64,000 nucleotides of DNA from RPQJ01 sp963777725 (GTDB taxonomy: Bacteria; Pseudomonadota; Gammaproteobacteria; Steroidobacterales; Steroidobacteraceae), in the NCBI GenBank assembly GCA_963777725.1, contig CAVZRR010000003.1, positions 1-64,000 of the forward strand. The letters run 5' to 3'. Of this stretch, positions 46,952 to 57,345 are shown piece by piece. The translations under genes were made by a program, and so were the position numbers. How positions within the stretch are numbered: position 1 is the stretch's first letter; the number at the start of each line of letters is the position of its first letter. Under the pieces are notes generated by a model that searched no databases, was not told where the DNA came from, and was given only the letters and a program-made list of their open reading frames with translations.

Positions 46952-49312
46952 CTACTGGCCCGCGGTCGGCGCGTCCACCGGCGGGGCGGGAACACCCGGC
47001 GGCTGGGCAGCCAGTGCGGCTCGCTGGCGTGCCATGTCCCGCTCGATGGCGTCGAACGCGGCCTTGAATTCGGGGTCGTTCCGGACGGGGGCGAGCACCG
47101 GGTCGAAGTCGCGGTAGTAACGCCAGAGCGGCCCGCGCCAACCCGACTGCTGGGCTTGCTGCAGCAGCGCAAGTGCTTCGCCCTGTTGGCCGCGGAGCAT
47201 GCGGATCCGTGCATCCGCGATCCCGTGGCCCCTCATCCCGAGCCGCGGGTGTGCAAGAACCCAGGCCTCGGCGGGGCGGAGCAGCTCCGCCGCGAGTTCG
47301 GCTTCGCCCGTCTTCTGCAGGACCGACGCGAGGTCGATGGCCGCGTCGTAGTTCGTCCCATCGATCGCTGGCGGCGCTGCCAGGAGTTCCGGGAAGCCGC
47401 GCTCGTAGAGCGCCCGCGCAGGCCGGGGATCGTTGGCCGCCAGCGCCGCGACGCGAAGCAAGGCCACCGATTGCCAGTCGCGTCCATAGGTCTCAATGGC
47501 CCCGAGTGCCGATGAGAGCGCCTTATCGGGTTCCGCGCGGTACAGGTAAAGATATGTCCTGGCCACCGCCTTGGACGTCTCCGCACCCGCAGCGTCGAGC
47601 GTTTCCTCCGCCAGTTCGTACTGGCCGATGTCCAGGTACATCTGCGCCAGGCGATCCCGGTACACGGGCCGACCCCCATCCGATTCGACGGCCAGCAGGC
47701 CGAATGCAATCGCGCGGTCGAACCGATTGTGCCCGTAGGCATGGAGGTTACTGAGGTAGAACACTGGCAACGGGCTCGTGGGATCGCGTTCGTGCACCTG
47801 GTTCAGTTCGGCCAGCGCTTCGTCGGACCGGCCGACGGTTTCAAGATGCAAGGCCAGGAGGACGCGCAGCAGGGTGGACATCGGATCGAGCTCGACCGCC
47901 CTCCGTATGCTCTGCAGCGCCTCGGCGTGGCGTCCCTGCATCCCCAGTAGGGCGGCATACCACTGGTGAGCCGTGGGGTAATTGGAGTTGAGCTCGATCG
48001 CCCTGCGAAATCCGGCTTCGGCACCAGCGTAATCGTGCCGCACGGCCGCCAAGTTCGCGGTGGTGGTCAGCGCTTCGACGAGTTCGGGGTCGAGCCGCAG
48101 TGCTGCGTGCAGCAGCGCCTCTACCTCGACCCTGGCAGGCTCGGCCGGACGGCCGAGGATGCCGGCGCTGCCGACGCTCAACCAGATCGTGTCCGCGAGA
48201 CCGGCGTAGGGCTGCGCGAACGCGGGATCGAGATCGATCGCCGCCTCGAAGAACTCCCTGGCCTGCGCCAGTCCTGCCGACGTCCGCGGGCTCAGCGCCC
48301 TGCGGCCCGCCTGATAGGACTCCCAGGCCTGCAGGTTCCGCGTCGGAACGGCCTTGACCCGGTCTTGCTCGGCGGGCGTGAGCGTGGTGCTGAGTGCGGC
48401 GGCGACGGCCGTGGCGACCTCGCTCTGGATCGCGAAGATGCTCTCGGCATTGAGTTTGCGGTCATAGGACTCGGCCCAGAGGTGGGCATCCGTCTCCGCA
48501 TCGACCAGCTGGACCGTGACGCGCACGCGGTCGCCCGCGCGCTGCACGCCGCCTTCGAGGATCCGGGACACGCCGAGCTTCGCGCCGATCTCGCGGGTCG
48601 TGAGGCGGGTGTCGCGAAACTGCTCGACGGAGGTCCGCGAGATCACCGTCAGTCCGCCGATGCGGGTGAGCTGCGTCAGGATGTCGTCGTGCAGCCCGTC
48701 GACGAAGTACGCGTCCTCCTCGAGTCGGCTGCGGTTCTCGAACGGCAGGACGGCGATGGATCGCGGCGGGGCCTCCAGCGTGGCGGGCACGACCTGGGAG
48801 ACCGGCGACTCCCGCAGGCTCGACCACGCCAGCCAGAGTCCGGCGGCGAGCACCAGCGCGAGGACGAGTGGCCAGGGACTCCGCGTCACAGGCCGCCGCG
48901 GAGGCGGACTCGCCGCTGGGGCAACAGTCTCCGCCAGCGCAACTGGAACTGCGCTCGCGGGACGCTCGACCTCGGTCGGTATCGCGCAACGCTCCACCGG
49001 CACGATCAGCCGGTAGCCGTGTCCGCGCACCCCCGTGAGATACCGCGGCGAGTCCGGATCGTCGCCGAGCGCGGCACGCAGCAGCTTGACACGCTGGCTC
49101 ACGGTCTCGGGGCTGACCACGCGTCCCGGCCAGACCTGCTGCATCAGCGCGTCGATGGAGGACAGGTTCGGTGCCTCGCGCGCGAGAGCGAGGAGCAAGT
49201 CGAACGTCAGCCCGGGCAGCGCGATCTCGCTGCCGTCGCGCTCGACGCGGCGCCGGCCCGCATCAACCAGCAGGTCGCCGACCCTGTAACAGGCTGGCTC
49301 CGTGGACGACAT
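46952..49312 (-). CDS. CadC-like wHTH-TM-TPR regulator
   Basis: A one-component membrane regulator of about 786 residues. Residues ~10-105 form an OmpR-type winged helix (LTFDLLLALAREAPN; DDPDSPRYLTGVRGHGYRLIVP). A single membrane helix follows (PWPLVLALVLAAGLWLAW), then a periplasmic domain IAVLPFENRSRLEEDAYFVDGL resembling the TolB-like fold, and TPR repeats. Such proteins act like CadC, sensing outside the membrane and binding DNA inside. The start M at 49312 is one of two Mets four codons apart. Target unknown. Confidence 0.86.
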   Translation of the reverse strand: MSSTEPACYRVGDLLVDAGRRRVERDGSEIALPGLTFDLLLALAREAPNLSSIDALMQQVWPGRVVSPETVSQRVKLLRAALGDDPDSPRYLTGVRGHGYRLIVPVERCAIPTEVERPASAVPVALAETVAPAASPPPRRPVTRSPWPLVLALVLAAGLWLAWSSLRESPVSQVVPATLEAPPRSIAVLPFENRSRLEEDAYFVDGLHDDILTQLTRIGGLTVISRTSVEQFRDTRLTTREIGAKLGVSRILEGGVQRAGDRVRVTVQLVDAETDAHLWAESYDRKLNAESIFAIQSEVATAVAAALSTTLTPAEQDRVKAVPTRNLQAWESYQAGRRALSPRTSAGLAQAREFFEAAIDLDPAFAQPYAGLADTIWLSVGSAGILGRPAEPARVEVEALLHAALRLDPELVEALTTTANLAAVRHDYAGAEAGFRRAIELNSNYPTAHQWYAALLGMQGRHAEALQSIRRAVELDPMSTLLRVLLALHLETVGRSDEALAELNQVHERDPTSPLPVFYLSNLHAYGHNRFDRAIAFGLLAVESDGGRPVYRDRLAQMYLDIGQYELAEETLDAAGAETSKAVARTYLYLYRAEPDKALSSALGAIETYGRDWQSVALLRVAALAANDPRPARALYERGFPELLAAPPAIDGTNYDAAIDLASVLQKTGEAELAAELLRPAEAWVLAHPRLGMRGHGIADARIRMLRGQQGEALALLQQAQQSGWRGPLWRYYRDFDPVLAPVRNDPEFKAAFDAIERDMARQRAALAAQPPGVPAPPVDAPTAGQ

Positions 49313-49489
49313 GTCGCAGCGCACGCTCCCTGACTGCGGCGGCCCGCTTGGGACGGGCCGGGTGTTCGTGCGCTGAGACTACTCCTAACGAAGCGAAACG
49401 AAACGGGGACCGAATCGGCGCAAGGCGTCGGGCCGGAGCCCAATGAGTCTCCGGCCCGACGCGGGCGTCCCTGCCCTGGCCTCCTTGCC

Positions 49490-50788
49490 TCAGGGCTTTC
49501 CGTGCTTGCGCTCGACGGGCTGGAAGTAGTTCTTCGCAACCCATCGCCCCGTCCTTCGACCCAGCGTCGCGCCGTCATCTGAGGAGAAGCGGAAGTGCAT
49601 CCCCCCGTAGATGCGCGCGACCTTGAGCTCATGCAGCATCTCGTCCACCGAGCGGAAATCATGGCTCGTGCCCGTCACCGTGCTGGTCCAGGTGAACTTG
49701 ATCCTCGGCGTCTTGAAATAGGCCTCGAGGATCTCGCTGGTGACCCCGCCGAAGCAGGCGTGCGCGGCCGGATACTCGGGGTGGTTCGGCGTATTGACGA
49801 ACGGTGCCCAATCCGGAACCGCCGTGGTCGCCGGGTTACCGTCGCCATTCGCCGCCGGGATCGCTGCGCGCGGACGCCACGCGTCGAAGTAGTACTTCGA
49901 TTCGAAGCAGCCCAGCAGCGCGTCGGCGTAGGCCACCCAGAGCATGGCGGCCAGGCGGGCGTTCTCGAGGACGGTCCGCTGGTTCAGGAACACCCGCAGG
50001 TTGCGTGGCGTGAATACGTTGGGATTCTCGGTGTGGAAGCGCGCGATGTCCTGCTGCCCGACGGTCAGGGCTGCCCCGCCCGCGACACCGAGCTTCCTGA
50101 CCTCGTTGAAGGCGTAAGCGTAGCTGGCACTGGTGAGGTCCGGCGGACCGTCGGCCCGGAACTGCATCGCGCTGGACAAGGTGAACGGGCGCATCCCTGG
50201 TGCGAAGAACAGCGCCGGCGCACTGCCGGCCGGGAAAGGCTCGAAGCGGCCGACACCGCCGACCGGCGTGTAGGCGACGATGGTCGAGCGGCCGTCGGCG
50301 GCACGTTCAGCGAGCATCTTTTGCCCGACTTCGATCCCCAGTGTGATGCCCTTGGCCACGGAGCCACTACCGGTGCCAGCGTGGTACGGCGCGCAGTCCG
50401 CCGCGTACTCCGGCGAGCGATTCGGAAACAGCCCCGCGAGCACGGTGCAGGCGGCCGCGGCGGCCGCAGCTTGCTGTGAAGCCCCCGCACTCGGGCTGAC
50501 CGGGACGACGGCGTAGGGCTCGTAACCGCCCGCGATCGCCACGACGGCGTCGTACATGGCCGCGTGCATGGTCGCAAGGTCTGAGCCGAGGACGGAGCGC
50601 TGCTCCTCGGCGGTCACGGCTGGATAGGCGCCCGGCGCCGTATTCACGGTCCGTGCGCCGACGACGTTGAAGTCGGCGATCACGTCGGCGAATGCAGGGC
50701 CTGCGGCGAACAATACGCTGGCGAGCAGCCCGGCGAGGCCTCGGCGCATCAGGAGCCCTGAGACGGCGCCGTCACAACTGGCTTTCAT
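49490..50788 (-). CDS. Vanadium-dependent haloperoxidase/PAP2-like secreted protein
   Basis: A 432-residue protein with signal peptide (LAGLLASVLFAAGPAFADV). The PAP2/haloperoxidase pattern is seen: KYYFDAWRPRAAI (Lys..Arg), NTPNHPEYPAAHACFGG, and ARIYGGMHFRFSSDDG with the Arg and His of the second phosphate/vanadate site. The family binds vanadate or phosphate, so function could be halide oxidation or phosphatase. It is divergent from the TTC38-like gene. Confidence 0.8.
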   Translation of the reverse strand: MKASCDGAVSGLLMRRGLAGLLASVLFAAGPAFADVIADFNVVGARTVNTAPGAYPAVTAEEQRSVLGSDLATMHAAMYDAVVAIAGGYEPYAVVPVSPSAGASQQAAAAAAACTVLAGLFPNRSPEYAADCAPYHAGTGSGSVAKGITLGIEVGQKMLAERAADGRSTIVAYTPVGGVGRFEPFPAGSAPALFFAPGMRPFTLSSAMQFRADGPPDLTSASYAYAFNEVRKLGVAGGAALTVGQQDIARFHTENPNVFTPRNLRVFLNQRTVLENARLAAMLWVAYADALLGCFESKYYFDAWRPRAAIPAANGDGNPATTAVPDWAPFVNTPNHPEYPAAHACFGGVTSEILEAYFKTPRIKFTWTSTVTGTSHDFRSVDEMLHELKVARIYGGMHFRFSSDDGATLGRRTGRWVAKNYFQPVERKHGKP

Positions 50789-51039
50789 GGACGTTCTCCC
50801 CCTGTCGTTGGATGAGTCGCGTCCCGGACTGCCCCGGGACGCCGGGCCGAAGCTGACGCCGGTCCAGCGTCCGTGCATGAAGGTTTCGGCAAGTCTTGGT
50901 GAAGATTCGCGGAAGAACGCGTTTTCACGCTTTTCTCACGCCCGCCGTGACGGGTCGTTGACGGCGGCTCCGTAACTTGCGCCCCACACCGGAACCGGAA
51001 ACGCCGGGACCGGGCCACCTGACGCAAGAGGATACGAAC

Positions 51040-52461
51040 ATGACCCAGACCGATCGACGCGGCATCGCGATCTCATCCGCCGCCCCGGCTTCGCTCGAGA
51101 AGCTCGAGCAGGCCACGGAACTGACTGCCTCGTATTTCGTCGACCCGCTCGCGACGATCAACGAGGCGCTCGAGGCCGATCCCACCTTCGCCGCCGGACA
51201 TTGCCTCCGGGCGGCCCTCGCCCTGATGTCGTCGGAGCGCGGCGCGCTGCCGATCCTCGAGCAGAGCGTCACGGCCATCGAGGCGCTCGGCGGTCGAGCC
51301 AACGAGCGCGAGCGCATGCACGCAGCCGCGGGCCGCGCCTGGCTCGGCGGCGACTTCGCTCGCTCGATCCGACTCTACGGCGACATCGTCGTCGAGTACC
51401 CGCGCGACCTGCTGGCCGTGCAGGTCGCGCACGTCGGCGACTTCTTCCTCGGCCAGTCGACCCTGCTGCGCGACCGGATGGCGCAGGTGTTGCCGCACTG
51501 GAACGAAGACGTGCCGGGCTATGGCTACGTGCTCGGCATGTACGCGTTCGGCCTCGAGGAGACCGCGAACTACGCCGGTGCCGAGGCGACGGGCCGCCGC
51601 GCGCTGGAACTGAATCCCCGCGATCCCTGGGCCGTGCACGCCGTGGCTCACGTCATGGAGATGCAGGGCCGGCTGCGCGACGGCATCGACTGGCTGACCA
51701 CCCGCCAGGCCGACTGGTCCGTCGACAACGGGCTCGCGTACCACAACTGGTGGCACCTCGGCCTCTTCCACCTCGATCTCGGCGACGCCGCGCGTGCCGT
51801 CGAGCTCTACGACACCTGCATCCGACCGGGCCAGTCTTCGGTCGCGCTGGAGATGGTGGATGCCTCGGCGATGCTGTGGCGCCTGATGCTGCGTGGCGTG
51901 GACGTCGGTGCCCGCTGGCAGCCGCTGGCCGATTCGTGGCAGCCGCTCGCGAAGGACGCGTTCTACGCGTTCAACGACGCGCATGCCGTCATGGCGCTGG
52001 TGGGTGCCGGTCGCTGGGACGAGGTCGACGACGTGCTCGGGGCCCTCGAGCGCGCGGCGTCCGAGCCGGGCACGAACGGGATGATGTCCCGCGAGGTCGG
52101 CCTGCCGGTCGCACGGGCGTTCGCGTCGTTCGGCCAGGGCCGCTACGAAGCGGCGATCGACGACCTGCTGCGAGTGCGTGGCCATGCGAACCGCTTCGGC
52201 GGCAGCCATGCCCAGCGCGACATCGTGCACCTGACGCTGATCGAGTCCGCGCTGCGCGCCGGACGCGCGTCGCTGGCCCGCGCCCTCGCCGAGGAGCGCA
52301 CCGCCGTCAAGCCCACCAGCCCGTTCAACTGGCGGCTGGCCGCGCGGGCCCTTGCAGCGGCGGGTCGGGGCGACGCATCACGCCAGGCGCTGGAGAACGC
52401 CGCGACTGCAGCCGCTGCACAGCGCCCGGCCCGGCTCGAGACCCGGTCCGTCGCAGCCTGA
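51040..52461 (+). CDS. TTC38-like tetratricopeptide repeat protein
   Basis: Soluble TPR protein, about 473 residues. Marks of the TTC38 family are PRDPWAVHAVAHVMEMQGRLRDG and NGLAYHNWWHLGLFHLDLGD, with AEATGRRALEL-type helical repeats throughout. Function is not known for this family in bacteria. It has no signal peptide. It begins after a GC-rich leader (ACGCAAGAGGATACGAAC) and is followed 48 bases later by a small secreted protein gene, perhaps in one unit. Confidence 0.82.
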   Translation: MTQTDRRGIAISSAAPASLEKLEQATELTASYFVDPLATINEALEADPTFAAGHCLRAALALMSSERGALPILEQSVTAIEALGGRANERERMHAAAGRAWLGGDFARSIRLYGDIVVEYPRDLLAVQVAHVGDFFLGQSTLLRDRMAQVLPHWNEDVPGYGYVLGMYAFGLEETANYAGAEATGRRALELNPRDPWAVHAVAHVMEMQGRLRDGIDWLTTRQADWSVDNGLAYHNWWHLGLFHLDLGDAARAVELYDTCIRPGQSSVALEMVDASAMLWRLMLRGVDVGARWQPLADSWQPLAKDAFYAFNDAHAVMALVGAGRWDEVDDVLGALERAASEPGTNGMMSREVGLPVARAFASFGQGRYEAAIDDLLRVRGHANRFGGSHAQRDIVHLTLIESALRAGRASLARALAEERTAVKPTSPFNWRLAARALAAAGRGDASRQALENAATAAAAQRPARLETRSVAA

Positions 52462-52509
52462 GCTGCACCAACGATTGACGACACACACCAACGACACCAG
52501 GAGAGAACG

Positions 52510-52779
52510 ATGAGAACCTTGATTTCGGAAGTACTGTTGCCCGCGTCGGCCGCCGTCGGCCTGCTCGCGATGCTGACGATTCCTCCCGCGACGGCGGAGG
52601 ATCGGGCACCGCAGCCAACGACGACGGCCTCGCTGTCAGCCACGTCAGTGGCGCTGGCTTCGGCCCAGCAAGCCACACCGTCGCGGACCGCGACGGACCG
52701 CTCGGACAAGCCGGCCATCGAGCAGCGTTGCGAGCGCATCGAGCGGATCGGCAAGTTCGCGATCACGCGCTGCCAGTAG
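52510..52779 (+). CDS. Small secreted protein of unknown function
   Basis: An 89-residue protein with a strong ribosome-binding site (AGGAGAG) 6 bases before the ATG and a signal peptide (LPASAAVGLLAMLTIPPATAEDR). The mature part is Ser/Thr/Ala-rich and ends with a short conserved-looking basic/Cys tail, IEQRCERIERIGKFAITRCQ. Two Cys may form a disulfide. No family recognised. Likely co-transcribed with the TPR gene. Confidence 0.65.
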   Translation: MRTLISEVLLPASAAVGLLAMLTIPPATAEDRAPQPTTTASLSATSVALASAQQATPSRTATDRSDKPAIEQRCERIERIGKFAITRCQ

Positions 52780-52796
52780 GCAGCGGTCGCGCGGGA

Positions 52797-53108
52797 TCAC
52801 GGCACGAGAGGGACCTCGTGCCGTTCGACCTGCCGCGCCTCGCGGCGCACGAACTGCAGGTTGCGGAAATAGACGACGAGGCCCGTGACCTGGCCGACGA
52901 TGAAGACTGGGTCTTCACGGTGGATCGCGTAGACCAGCAGCGTCACGCCCCCGGCCAGGCTGAACTGCCAGAACACGGCGGGCACGACGCTGCGCCGTTG
53001 CCGCTCGGACGCGATCCACTGCACGATGAACCGCGCCGAAAACAGCGCCTGGCCGAGGAAGCCGATCGCCAGCCAGACGGCGGGGATGCTGAAGACTTGC
53101 GGGTTCAT
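52797..53108 (-). CDS. LABN-domain (lipid A biosynthesis N-terminal) membrane protein
   Basis: About 103 residues, three membrane helices. The pattern WLAIGFLGQALFSARFIVQW, ASERQRRSVVPAVFWQFSLAGG and YAIHREDPVFIVGQVTG is the LABN domain (PF07578) found near or fused to glycosyltransferases in lipid A modification. Here it is alone, with no glycosyltransferase neighbour. Convergent with the small secreted protein gene. Start taken at Met 53108; the frame is open upstream without family sequence. Confidence 0.82.
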   Translation of the reverse strand: MNPQVFSIPAVWLAIGFLGQALFSARFIVQWIASERQRRSVVPAVFWQFSLAGGVTLLVYAIHREDPVFIVGQVTGLVVYFRNLQFVRREARQVERHEVPLVP

Positions 53109-53393
53109 GGGGCGTCGATCCGGCTGCGGGTCCGGCGGACCCCGATTTACCGTTAGACGAGACCGGCGGAGGAAATCAATCGGGGGACCGCTGGTCGTCG
53201 ACCCGGAACCGGCGAAGCAGTCTACCAGCGACCCCGGCGCATCGACTATCAATTATCAAAGACAACTTCACGTTTCAGCTGAAACGTGCTGATTTCCGGA
53301 CCGACCGACAATTTGGGTTTGTGCTATTCCAGGCAGCACCGACAGTTGGAATCCTTGCACCATGGTCTCGAAGCGCCGCTGACTGCGAGCGGA
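53109..53393. other. Intergenic stretch LABN-mnmE with perfect 20-bp palindrome
   Basis: About 285 bases between two - strand genes. It contains AT-rich sequence (AACTATCAATTATC region) and the palindrome at 53269-53288, listed separately. No credible ORF is seen. Confidence 0.5.
53269..53288. repeat. Perfect palindrome CACGTTTCAGCTGAAACGTG
   Basis: A 20-base perfect palindrome downstream of the mnmE stop. Its half-sites GTTTCA and TGAAAC are those of the classical parS TGTTTCACGTGAAACA, but the central CG is replaced by GC. It could be a terminator stem (a short T-rich stretch follows on the - strand) or a protein-binding site. Confidence 0.6.
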
Positions 53394-54747
53394 TCACTTG
53401 CCGATGCAGAAGCTGCCGAAGATCCGTCCGAGCAGGTCGTCGCTCGTCACCTGCCCGGTGATCTCGCCGAGCTGGACCTGGGCATCGCGTCAGCTCCTGC
53501 GCGACGAGGTCGCCGGCATGACGCTCGACGAGCAGCCGGTGAGCCTCCTCGACATGCGCCCGTGCGCGACGCAAGGCGTCGAGATGCCGAGCTCGGGCTG
53601 ACAGCACCCCGGTGCTGGCCGGGTGGAATCCCACGCAATCCTTGAGGTGCTGGCGTAGCAGGTCGAGCCCCTCACCGGTCGTTGCACTCATGCGGACCCG
53701 GACCGGGTCGCCGGCTTCGAGATTCGCCGCGGCGCCCGTCCGGTCGACTTTGTTGTAGACGACGGTGCGAGGTGCATCGGTCGGCAGGGCCGCGAGGTCC
53801 GCCTCAATGCCTGCCACGGCCACCGTGTCCGATGCGTCGACCACGAACAGCACTCGGTCCGCGCGCCCGATCTCGAGGTGGGCGCGGCGGATGCCCTCGA
53901 TCTCGACCTCGTCCGGCGACTCTCTCAGGCCGGCGGTGTCGAGCACGTGCAGCGGCAGTCCGTCGATCTCGATGCGTTCGCGCAGGACGTCGCGGGTCGT
54001 ACCGGGCACCGGAGTGACGATCGCGGCGTCGTAGCCAGCGAGGCGATTCAGCAGGCTCGACTTGCCGGCGTTCGGGCGGCCGGCAATCACGACCGTGAGA
54101 CCATCGCGGAGCAGCCGACCTTGGCGCGCCGTCTCGGCGAGTTCGGCGAAACGCTGGCGGATGAACTCGAGCCGTGCCGTGAGCGCGCGGTCACCGAGGA
54201 AGTCCACCTCCTCCTCCGGGAAATCGATGGCCGCCTCGACCCACATCCGCAGCTCGAGCACGGCTTCGGCGAGGTCGTGCACCTGCGACGAGAACTCGCC
54301 CTGCAGCGAGCGCAGCGCAGCGCGTGCGGCCTGCGCCGAGCCGCTGTCGATCAGGTCGGCGACGGCCTCGGCCTGCGCCAGGTCGAGCTTGTCGTTCAGG
54401 AACGCGCGCTGGGTGAATTCACCGGCCTCGGCCGCCCGCGCGCCGAGTTCGAACACACGCCGCCGCAGCAGGTCGAGCACCACGGGCCCGCCGTGGCCTT
54501 GCAGCTCGAGCACGTCCTCGCCGGTGAACGAGTTCGGCGCTGGAAAGTAGAGCGCGAGACCCTCGTCGATCGCCTCGCCCATTTCGTCGAGGAATCGATG
54601 CAGTTCGGCGACGCGCGGCGCGGGTACCCGGCCGAGCAGGGCCGTGGCGATATCTTGGCAGGCGGGTCCCGAGACCCGCACGATGCCGATGCCGCCGCGT
54701 CCCGGAGCGGTGGCGATGGCCGCAATCGTGCCGCCATCGCCGCTCAC
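53394..54747 (-). CDS. mnmE: tRNA modification GTPase MnmE (frameshifted)
   Basis: Partner of MnmG. The start is GTG at 54747 (VSGDGGTIAAIATAPGRGGIGIVRVSG), overlapping the upstream stop. The G domain has VVIAGRPNAGKSSLLNRLAGY and GTTRDVLRE, and the tail ends in the FSxxCIGK signature (GRIFGSFCIGK) in a different frame. The break is near 53492, after VAQELT; deleting one C from ACGCGAT restores 450 residues. An essential-type gene, so sequence error is likely. Confidence 0.93.
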
Positions 54748-55202
54748 CACTTGTTGGCGGGCGCCCAGCGGTCCACCGCCCACGCGAGCACGGCGCAGCC
54801 GATCACCGAGCCGACGAGTCCCTCGACGGCCCACCAGAACCAGATGCGATCCGGCAGGTTGAAGAAGCCCGAGTACGACATCGCGACCGCTGTCGCGACC
54901 AGCCAGATCCAGAACCCGTAGCGCGCGCCACGCATCCAGCCGCTGCCGGCGAATGCGGACCGCACTTTTCCGTAGAGCGCGGCTAGCACGAAGCTGTAAA
55001 AGAGGCCGGTCACGATCCAGCGCGGCAGCAGCGCCGCCATGTCCGGCGGCTGCTGCATCAGGGCCGGCCGCCAGAACGCGGCCGTGGCCTGATACGACTC
55101 GAGCAGGAGCCCGTTGTGCACGACGGGCCCGGTGACGAACGACAGGATCCAGGTCACGGCGTAGAAGGCGAACCCGCCGATGACGATCAGCTTGGCATTC
55201 AT
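54744..55202 (-). CDS. Small multi-pass membrane protein of unknown function
   Basis: About 152 residues with four likely membrane helices (LIVIGGFAFYAVTWILSFV; IVTGLFYSFVLAALYG; YGFWIWLVATAVAMSYSGFF; VEGLVGSVIGCAVLAWA). I do not recognise a characterised family. It overlaps the mnmE start (GTGA) and so is translated with it. Start taken at Met 55202. Confidence 0.72.
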   Translation of the reverse strand: MNAKLIVIGGFAFYAVTWILSFVTGPVVHNGLLLESYQATAAFWRPALMQQPPDMAALLPRWIVTGLFYSFVLAALYGKVRSAFAGSGWMRGARYGFWIWLVATAVAMSYSGFFNLPDRIWFWWAVEGLVGSVIGCAVLAWAVDRWAPANKW

Positions 55203-55328
55203 GTGAGTTCCCCTTGCGTGGCGTCGGCGGACTGTATGCCGGCGGGCGCCGGGCAGCAATCCGCCGCGAGTTGACAGCGCGGCCGTTTCAGCGATGCTCT
55301 CACCCCGGGAGCCCCGCGGGTGCTGGAC

Positions 55329-57328
55329 ATGTCCTTCGTGTCGGAACTCCGTCGGCGACAGGTGTTCCGGACCGCAGCCTGGTACGGCGGTCTGGCGTGG
55401 CTCGCGGTCGAGATCGCAAACACCGTCTTCCCGCAGTTCGGGTTGCCCGACTGGTCGGTCCGCGCCGTCATCGTCGCGGTCGTGCTCGGTCTGCCGATCG
55501 CGATCATTCTCGCCTGGTCATTCGACTTGACCGCGGCAGGTGCCGCGCCGCGAGGACAGCGCAGCCGCCGCCACGGCCAACGACGACCCTGCCCGTGCCG
55601 GCAACGCCTTTCTGGCGGATCCCGTCGCTCTGGATTTCACTGGCGCTCGGCGCGGGACTCGCGCTCAGCGTGCAGCAGGCCTGGCGGCACCTGGTACGTC
55701 CCGATCTGGACGAGCGGCCCGCACTGGCGGTGCTGCCGTTCGCCAACCTGAGTCCGGATCCGGCGAACGCCTATTTCGCGGACGGACTGCACGAGGAAGT
55801 GCTGGCCACGCTGGCCCGTGCCGGCGGGCTTCGCGTGATCTCCCGAACCTCCGTACAGGAGTTCCGCGATTCGAAGCGGAATCTCAAGGAGATTGCCGAT
55901 GCGCTCGGAGTTTCACTGATCCTCGAAGGCTCCGTGCGCCGCTCGGGAGACGACCTGCGCCTGACGCTGCAGTTGATCGACGGGCGCACCGACGAGCACC
56001 TGTGGACCGAGACCTACGATCGCAAGTTCCGCGAGTCGCTGGACCTGCAGCAGAGCATCGCCGGGCAGGTCGTGGCGGCGATCGGGGCAACGCTGTCGCC
56101 CGCGGAGCAACGGCTCATCGATCGTGCGACTCCCACGGTGCCCGAAGCCTACGATGCTTACCTGCACGCGCTCGCGCTCGCGAGCCAGTACGCAACGGAG
56201 GCCGAGTTCGGCGTCGTCCTGGCGCTGCTCGACCGGAGCATCGGTCTCGATCCGACCTTCGCGCCGGCCTACGCCTTGCGCGCAAAAACGCGCATCTGGT
56301 TCCATGCGGTGTTCGGTCTGGAGGACATGACCCTGACGGACGCCGCGAGCGGCGACATCGAGCGCGCGCTGGAGCTGCGAGCCCGGCCTGCCGGAAGCAC
56401 TGGTCGCCCGGGGACTGTTTCACACTTATGTCGCACAGGATCCGGAGCGCGCGCTCGAGGACCTGTCGCGCGCGCTCGAGGTCGCGCCGAGCGATGCCGA
56501 TACGCACAACGTTGCAGGCTTGACGCTGCGGCGTCTCGGCCGATTCGACGAGGCGATTGCGCATTTCACCGAAGCCGCGCGGTTGGCACCCGGCGACGAG
56601 CGCTACGATTTCCGGGTTGCCCAGACGCTGACCTGGCTCGGGCGTCTTGACGAGGCCGAACGGGAGCGGCAGCGGCTGGTCGAGCGCTATCCCGGCGGAT
56701 CCATTGCCGCGCCTGTACGCTTTTGCCAACCGTTTCCTGGCGACCGGCCAGACCGACGGATTCCGCGAAGAATTCGAGCGAGTCGAGGCGATGATCGAGG
56801 AACCAGTCCGTACGGAGGTCGCCATCAACATGCTGACCATGGTCGGCGACCTCCCCGGCCTCGCAGTAAAGCTCGAGTCAGCCACGATGCAAGGCCGGGA
56901 CCGCGCCAGGCTGGACCTCGCCACGACGTACCTCGCGCTTGGCGACGAGGCGCGCGCCAGGCCCATTCTCGAGGCGACGGTCGTCGAAGCAATCCGGCGC
57001 CCGGACGATGCATTCGCCGTGGCGGAGGGCGCGGTTGCACTCGAACTCCTTGGCAGGACCGACGAAGCCCTACGGTCAGCCGACCGCGCGGTTCAACTCG
57101 CGCCAGAGCGGCTTGATGCGGTCAATGCGCCGCAGGTCGCCATGCTGCGCGCGTGGGTCCTGATCCATTCGGGCGCAAGAGCCGACGAAGGCTACCGCGA
57201 GTTCGAGCGGTTGCTCGGCAGCATCAACCTGCAGCCGCGCTGGGTGGCGGCCACTCCGCTCTGGCGGCTGCTACGCGACGATCAGCGCGTCCAGCAGATC
57301 CTGCGAGAGCAAGTTCCCGAGGACGTGA
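55329..57328 (+). CDS. TolB/TPR-domain membrane protein, CadC-regulator paralogue (frameshifted)
   Basis: About 660 residues in four frames. The N-terminus (MSFVSELRRRQVFRTAAWYGG, then VRAVIVAVVLGLPIAIILAWSF) is a two-helix domain usual before TolB/TPR regions in cyclase-like proteins, with no winged helix. Next is a third helix and AVLPFANLSPDPANAYFADGL, closely matching the 46952-49312 protein (GLHEEVLATLARAGGLRVISRTSVQEFRD). TPR repeats follow. Frames change near 55560, 56395 and 56705, and the 3' end is unclear, running towards yidC. Regulator or sensor role is inferred. Confidence 0.7.
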
Positions 57329-57345
57329 CGGCGGCGAGCGCCGCC

